Shown: piece by piece, positions 5,509 through 6,941 of the stretch
Numbering within the stretch: position 1 is the first letter of the stretch
How the letters are laid out: each line of letters begins with the position of its first letter
Assembly: GCA_013695295.1 (NCBI GenBank)
Contig: JACDAS010000309.1
Location: 1 to 6,941 of the forward strand
Length of the DNA: 6,941 bases
DNA from: Actinomycetota bacterium
GTDB taxonomy: Bacteria > Actinomycetota > Thermoleophilia > Gaiellales > Gaiellaceae
Reading direction: 5' to 3'
Notes under the pieces: generated by a model
Databases searched by the model: none
Told to the model about the DNA's origin: nothing
Seen by the model: only the letters and a program-made list of their open reading frames with translations
Position numbers and translations under genes: made by a program

Positions 5509-5520
5509 CCATTCACGCTC

Positions 5521-5591
5521 GCGGGCGTAGCTCAATGGTAGAGCCCCAGCCTTCCAAGCTGGTTATGAGGGTTCGATCCCCTCCGCCCGCT
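5521..5591 (+). tRNA. tRNA-Gly (anticodon UCC)
   Basis: A complete 71-base cloverleaf that decodes GGA and, by wobble, GGG. The acceptor stem GCGGGCG (5521-5527) pairs with CGCCCGC (5584-5590), with discriminator T5591. The D arm is GCTC/GAGC (5530-5533 and 5541-5544). The anticodon stem CCAGC/GCTGG (5546-5550 and 5558-5562) encloses loop CTTCCAA with anticodon TCC at 5553-5555. The variable loop is TTAT. The T arm GAGGG/CCCTC (5567-5571 and 5579-5583) has loop TTCGATC. All stems are perfectly paired. CCA is not encoded, so it must be added after transcription, as is common in actinobacteria. Confidence 0.98.
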
Positions 5592-5622
5592 CTGGGGCCT
5601 GGCGGACGCGCAGCGGCGGGCC

Positions 5623-5634
5623 TACGCTCCGCCC
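5623..5634 (+). promoter_or_regulatory. Leaderless-type -10 box for the CtaG-type gene
   Basis: TACGCT (5623-5628) fits TAnnnT and stands exactly six bases before the GTG at 5635, the same layout as the box at 1472-1477. No Shine-Dalgarno site is visible. The gene could also be reached by read-through from the tRNA, which ends 43 bases upstream. Confidence 0.5.
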
Positions 5635-6381
5635 GTGAGCCCGTACGAGTGGTCGTGGAGCCCCGAGGCACTCGTCCTCGTGCCGGTAGCCGGCGCCTAC
5701 GCGCTCGCCGGCAGGCGGACGGTGGTCGACCGCGACCGGACCGCGGCCTTCGCGCTCGGCCTGGCGCTTGTCGCGCTCGCCCTCGTGACCCCGCTCGACA
5801 CGATCGCGCGCCGGTTTCTCCTGAGCGCGCACCTGCTTCAGAACGTCGTCCTCGCCGAGTGGGCCCCCGCCCTCCTTGTGCTCGGGATCCCGCCCGTGCT
5901 CGCGGCGAAGCTCGGCCGCCGGCCCACGATCGCAGCCCTCACCCATCCCCTGGTTGCCCTGCCCGCCTGGCTCGGCACCTACTTCGCCTGGCACGTCCCG
6001 GCCGCCTACGACGGAGCGCTCCGCCACCCCGACTGGCTGCTCCCGCTCGAGCACCTCGCCTACGTCGTCGCCGGGATGCTGCTCTGGTGGCCGGTCGTGC
6101 ACCGGCCGCTGGCGGCCGGCGCGAAGGCGGCGTACCTCTTTGCCGCGTTCCTTCTCGCCAGCCCCCTCGGCCTCGTGCTCGCACTCGTCCCCACCGCGAT
6201 CTACGAGACCTACGCGGGCGGCCCGGGCCTCTGGGGGCTCGCTCCGGTCACCGACCAGCAGCTCGCGGGAATGACGATGGCGGCCGAGCAGGCGGCGATC
6301 TTCTTCGCCGTCTTCGTCCACTACTTTCTCCGCTTCCTGCAGGAGGACGAGGCGGGGGAGGTCTACCGCAGGCTCAGCTAA
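5635..6381 (+). CDS. ctaG: Cytochrome c oxidase assembly protein, CtaG (caa3) type
   Basis: A 248-residue integral membrane protein of the caa3-type CtaG family, which in Bacillus is needed to form active caa3 cytochrome c oxidase. About seven membrane segments are seen: roughly 11-26, 36-53, 70-92, 104-121, 138-156, 163-188 and 215-235. Family blocks are SAHLLQNVVLAEWAPALLVLG (64-84) with H66, WHVPAAYDGAL (119-129) with H120, PLEHLAYVVAGMLLWWPV (137-154) with H140, and TDQQLAGMTMAAEQ (206-219). The conserved histidines would suit metal or haem handling, but this is inference. GTG is chosen because it gives the usual short N-terminus and follows a leaderless -10 box. No oxidase subunit genes lie within the window, so it is an orphan here. 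Its TAA overlaps the stop of the convergent lipoprotein gene. Confidence 0.91.
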   Translation: MSPYEWSWSPEALVLVPVAGAYALAGRRTVVDRDRTAAFALGLALVALALVTPLDTIARRFLLSAHLLQNVVLAEWAPALLVLGIPPVLAAKLGRRPTIAALTHPLVALPAWLGTYFAWHVPAAYDGALRHPDWLLPLEHLAYVVAGMLLWWPVVHRPLAAGAKAAYLFAAFLLASPLGLVLALVPTAIYETYAGGPGLWGLAPVTDQQLAGMTMAAEQAAIFFAVFVHYFLRFLQEDEAGEVYRRLS

Positions 6382-6773
6382 GGGCCCTTCAGGCAGGCGT
6401 CGATCCCTGCGCTCTCCTCGTTCCCCGGCGTCAGCCCCCAGAGCAGGACGACGTTCCCCCGCACGCTGAGCGCGTCCTCGATCCCGATGTTGCGGCCGCG
6501 AAAGCGCCGGTACGCGTTCGCGATCCGGTCGGCCTCGGCGGAGTCGAGCCCGAAGGCGATCGTCACCTGGTTGGCCGGGAACTTCACGTTCAGCGCCCCG
6601 CCGAGGGCGTTTGCGGCAACGAAGTCTGTCGCCGGAGCGGGTCGCACGAGCTGCCCCTGCTCCTTCAGGCACGCCTGCGTCCGCGTGAACTCGTACGTCT
6701 TCGCACCCCCTCCGCAGCCGGCGAGCAGGGCGACGACGGTCGTCGCGGAGACAATGAAAATAAACGGTCGCAA
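6378..6773 (-). CDS. Small secreted lipoprotein of unknown function
   Basis: A 131-residue protein with a lipoprotein signal: basic start MRPFIFIVSA, hydrophobic core, and lipobox LLAGC with the lipidated cysteine at C20, followed by GGG. It should be anchored to the outer face of the membrane. The mature part has two cysteines in matching Ala-Cys-Leu-Lys contexts (C35 and C127), probably joined by a disulfide that ties the ends together. Between them lie VTIAFGLDSAEADRIANAYR (70-89) and RFRGRNIGIEDAL (90-102). I recall similar unnamed lipoproteins in Thermoleophilia but no function. TTG at 6773 is the only usable start giving the signal peptide; GAGG at 6787-6790 is 13 bases away, rather far. 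It diverges from the promoter at 6801-6829 and ends convergently with the CtaG-type gene. Confidence 0.76.
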   Translation of the reverse strand: MRPFIFIVSATTVVALLAGCGGGAKTYEFTRTQACLKEQGQLVRPAPATDFVAANALGGALNVKFPANQVTIAFGLDSAEADRIANAYRRFRGRNIGIEDALSVRGNVVLLWGLTPGNEESAGIDACLKGP

Positions 6774-6800
6774 AGTGCGGGATTTACCTCGAGCCGGCCC

Positions 6801-6829
6801 TTGAAGACGAGCCGGGCAGGCCCTAGTGT
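6801..6829 (+). promoter_or_regulatory. Sigma70/HrdB-type promoter at the right edge
   Basis: TTGAAG (6801-6806) resembles the -35 consensus TTGACA and is separated by 17 bases from TAGTGT (6824-6829), which fits TAnnnT. This is the best complete promoter in the window. It points right, away from the lipoprotein gene, and should start transcription near 6836. Confidence 0.55.
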
Positions 6830-6830
6830 G

Positions 6831-6941
6831 CCGCTTGCGCCGAGCACGGGGCGCGAGTAGGACGAAGCTTCACCGGGCAGCGGTACGCGCAAGCGGAAGG
6901 CCGGCCGGAGGAGTGGACGAAAGCGAACCCGGCTCGGCGAA
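6831..6941 (+). ncRNA. Candidate structured RNA or 5' leader, cut by the window end
   Basis: The sequence after the promoter has no coding character but has unusual pairing potential. CCGCTTGCGC (6831-6840) is the exact reverse complement of GCGCAAGCGG (6887-6896). The same segment can instead form a local 8-bp hairpin, 6834-6841 with 6850-6857, including one G-T pair. A third helix pairs 6900-6908 with 6929-6938 (nine pairs, T6934 bulged). The left arm begins slightly upstream of the predicted start, which weakens the RNA reading. I do not recognise RNase P RNA, tmRNA, SRP RNA or a known riboswitch. GGGG followed by GAGTA (6848-6859) vaguely recalls a T-box leader base, but other T-box motifs are missing. 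It may be a leader of a gene beyond the window. Confidence 0.35.

Noticed and set aside
5261..5512. N-terminal extension of the YczE-like protein up to 5512
   Set aside because: The extra 84 residues are Arg/Gly/Ser-rich, unlike the family, and overlap the better-looking tiny membrane ORF in another frame.
5563..6672. Minus-strand open frame of 369 codons
   Set aside because: It begins inside the lipoprotein gene in another frame, runs antisense to the CtaG-type gene and ends within the tRNA; the translation is Arg/Glu-rich and featureless.
5271..6860. Plus-strand open frame of 529 codons
   Set aside because: It passes through the tRNA gene, the CtaG-type gene in another frame and the antisense of the lipoprotein gene; the translation is Arg/Pro-rich without a domain.
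6665..6892. Minus-strand open frame of 75 codons crossing the lipoprotein start
   Set aside because: It overlaps the lipoprotein signal peptide in another frame and has no family-like features; the divergent promoter reading fits better.
6841..6941. T-box leader or RNase P RNA
   Set aside because: GGGG followed by GAGTA recalls a T-box base, but I find no AGAGA/GGTG pair and no antiterminator box; the conserved GAGGAAAGTCC core of RNase P RNA is also missing.
1..6941. CRISPR array, toxin-antitoxin pair, phage or transposase genes
   Set aside because: No regularly spaced repeats and no recognisable proteins of these types on either strand.

Overview
The window is a GC-rich stretch of bacterial chromosome with strong G/C bias at third codon positions, frequent GTG starts and leaderless-type starts (a TAnnnT box six bases before GTG). 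Gene content (an LtrA-type membrane protein, a YczE-type membrane protein, a CtaG-type oxidase assembly factor, a small unknown protein fused by ATGA overlap to a cyclophilin) fits Actinomycetota, most likely class Thermoleophilia (Gaiellales/Solirubrobacterales-like). The taxon is my inference from style and remembered homologues, not a search result.

Layout. 1-157: no gene seen. 158-733 (+): histidine phosphatase family gene that looks damaged, with a one-base frameshift near its end and an internal shortening. 734-1021: no gene, but two strong hairpins and a repeat-like motif. 1022-1426 (-): short GNAT acetyltransferase. 1484-2773 (+): LtrA family membrane protein, whose end overlaps by 95 bp the end of a convergent AI-2E family transporter (2679-3809, -). 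3862-4155 and 4152-4607 (+): a two-gene unit of an unknown 97-residue protein and a cytosolic cyclophilin-type peptidyl-prolyl isomerase. 4604-5260 (-): YczE-like integral membrane protein with a clear internal duplication. 5317-5436/5442 (-): possible 39-41 residue single-pass membrane protein. 5521-5591 (+): tRNA-Gly(UCC). 5635-6381 (+): CtaG-type membrane protein. 6378-6773 (-): small lipoprotein. 6801-6941 (+): a promoter followed by sequence with competing inverted repeats, cut by the window end.

There is no single pathway here. It is mostly a housekeeping mosaic dominated by membrane proteins. The gene order is very compact: all three convergent pairs with adjacent ends overlap at their stop codons. 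The part before about 1430 is looser and holds genes with signs of decay. I see no mobile element gene, CRISPR array, defence island or biosynthetic cluster. The items most worth following are the structured RNA-like sequence at the right edge, the decayed phosphatase with neighbouring hairpins, the overlooked tiny membrane ORF, and the identical leaderless promoter layout before two genes.
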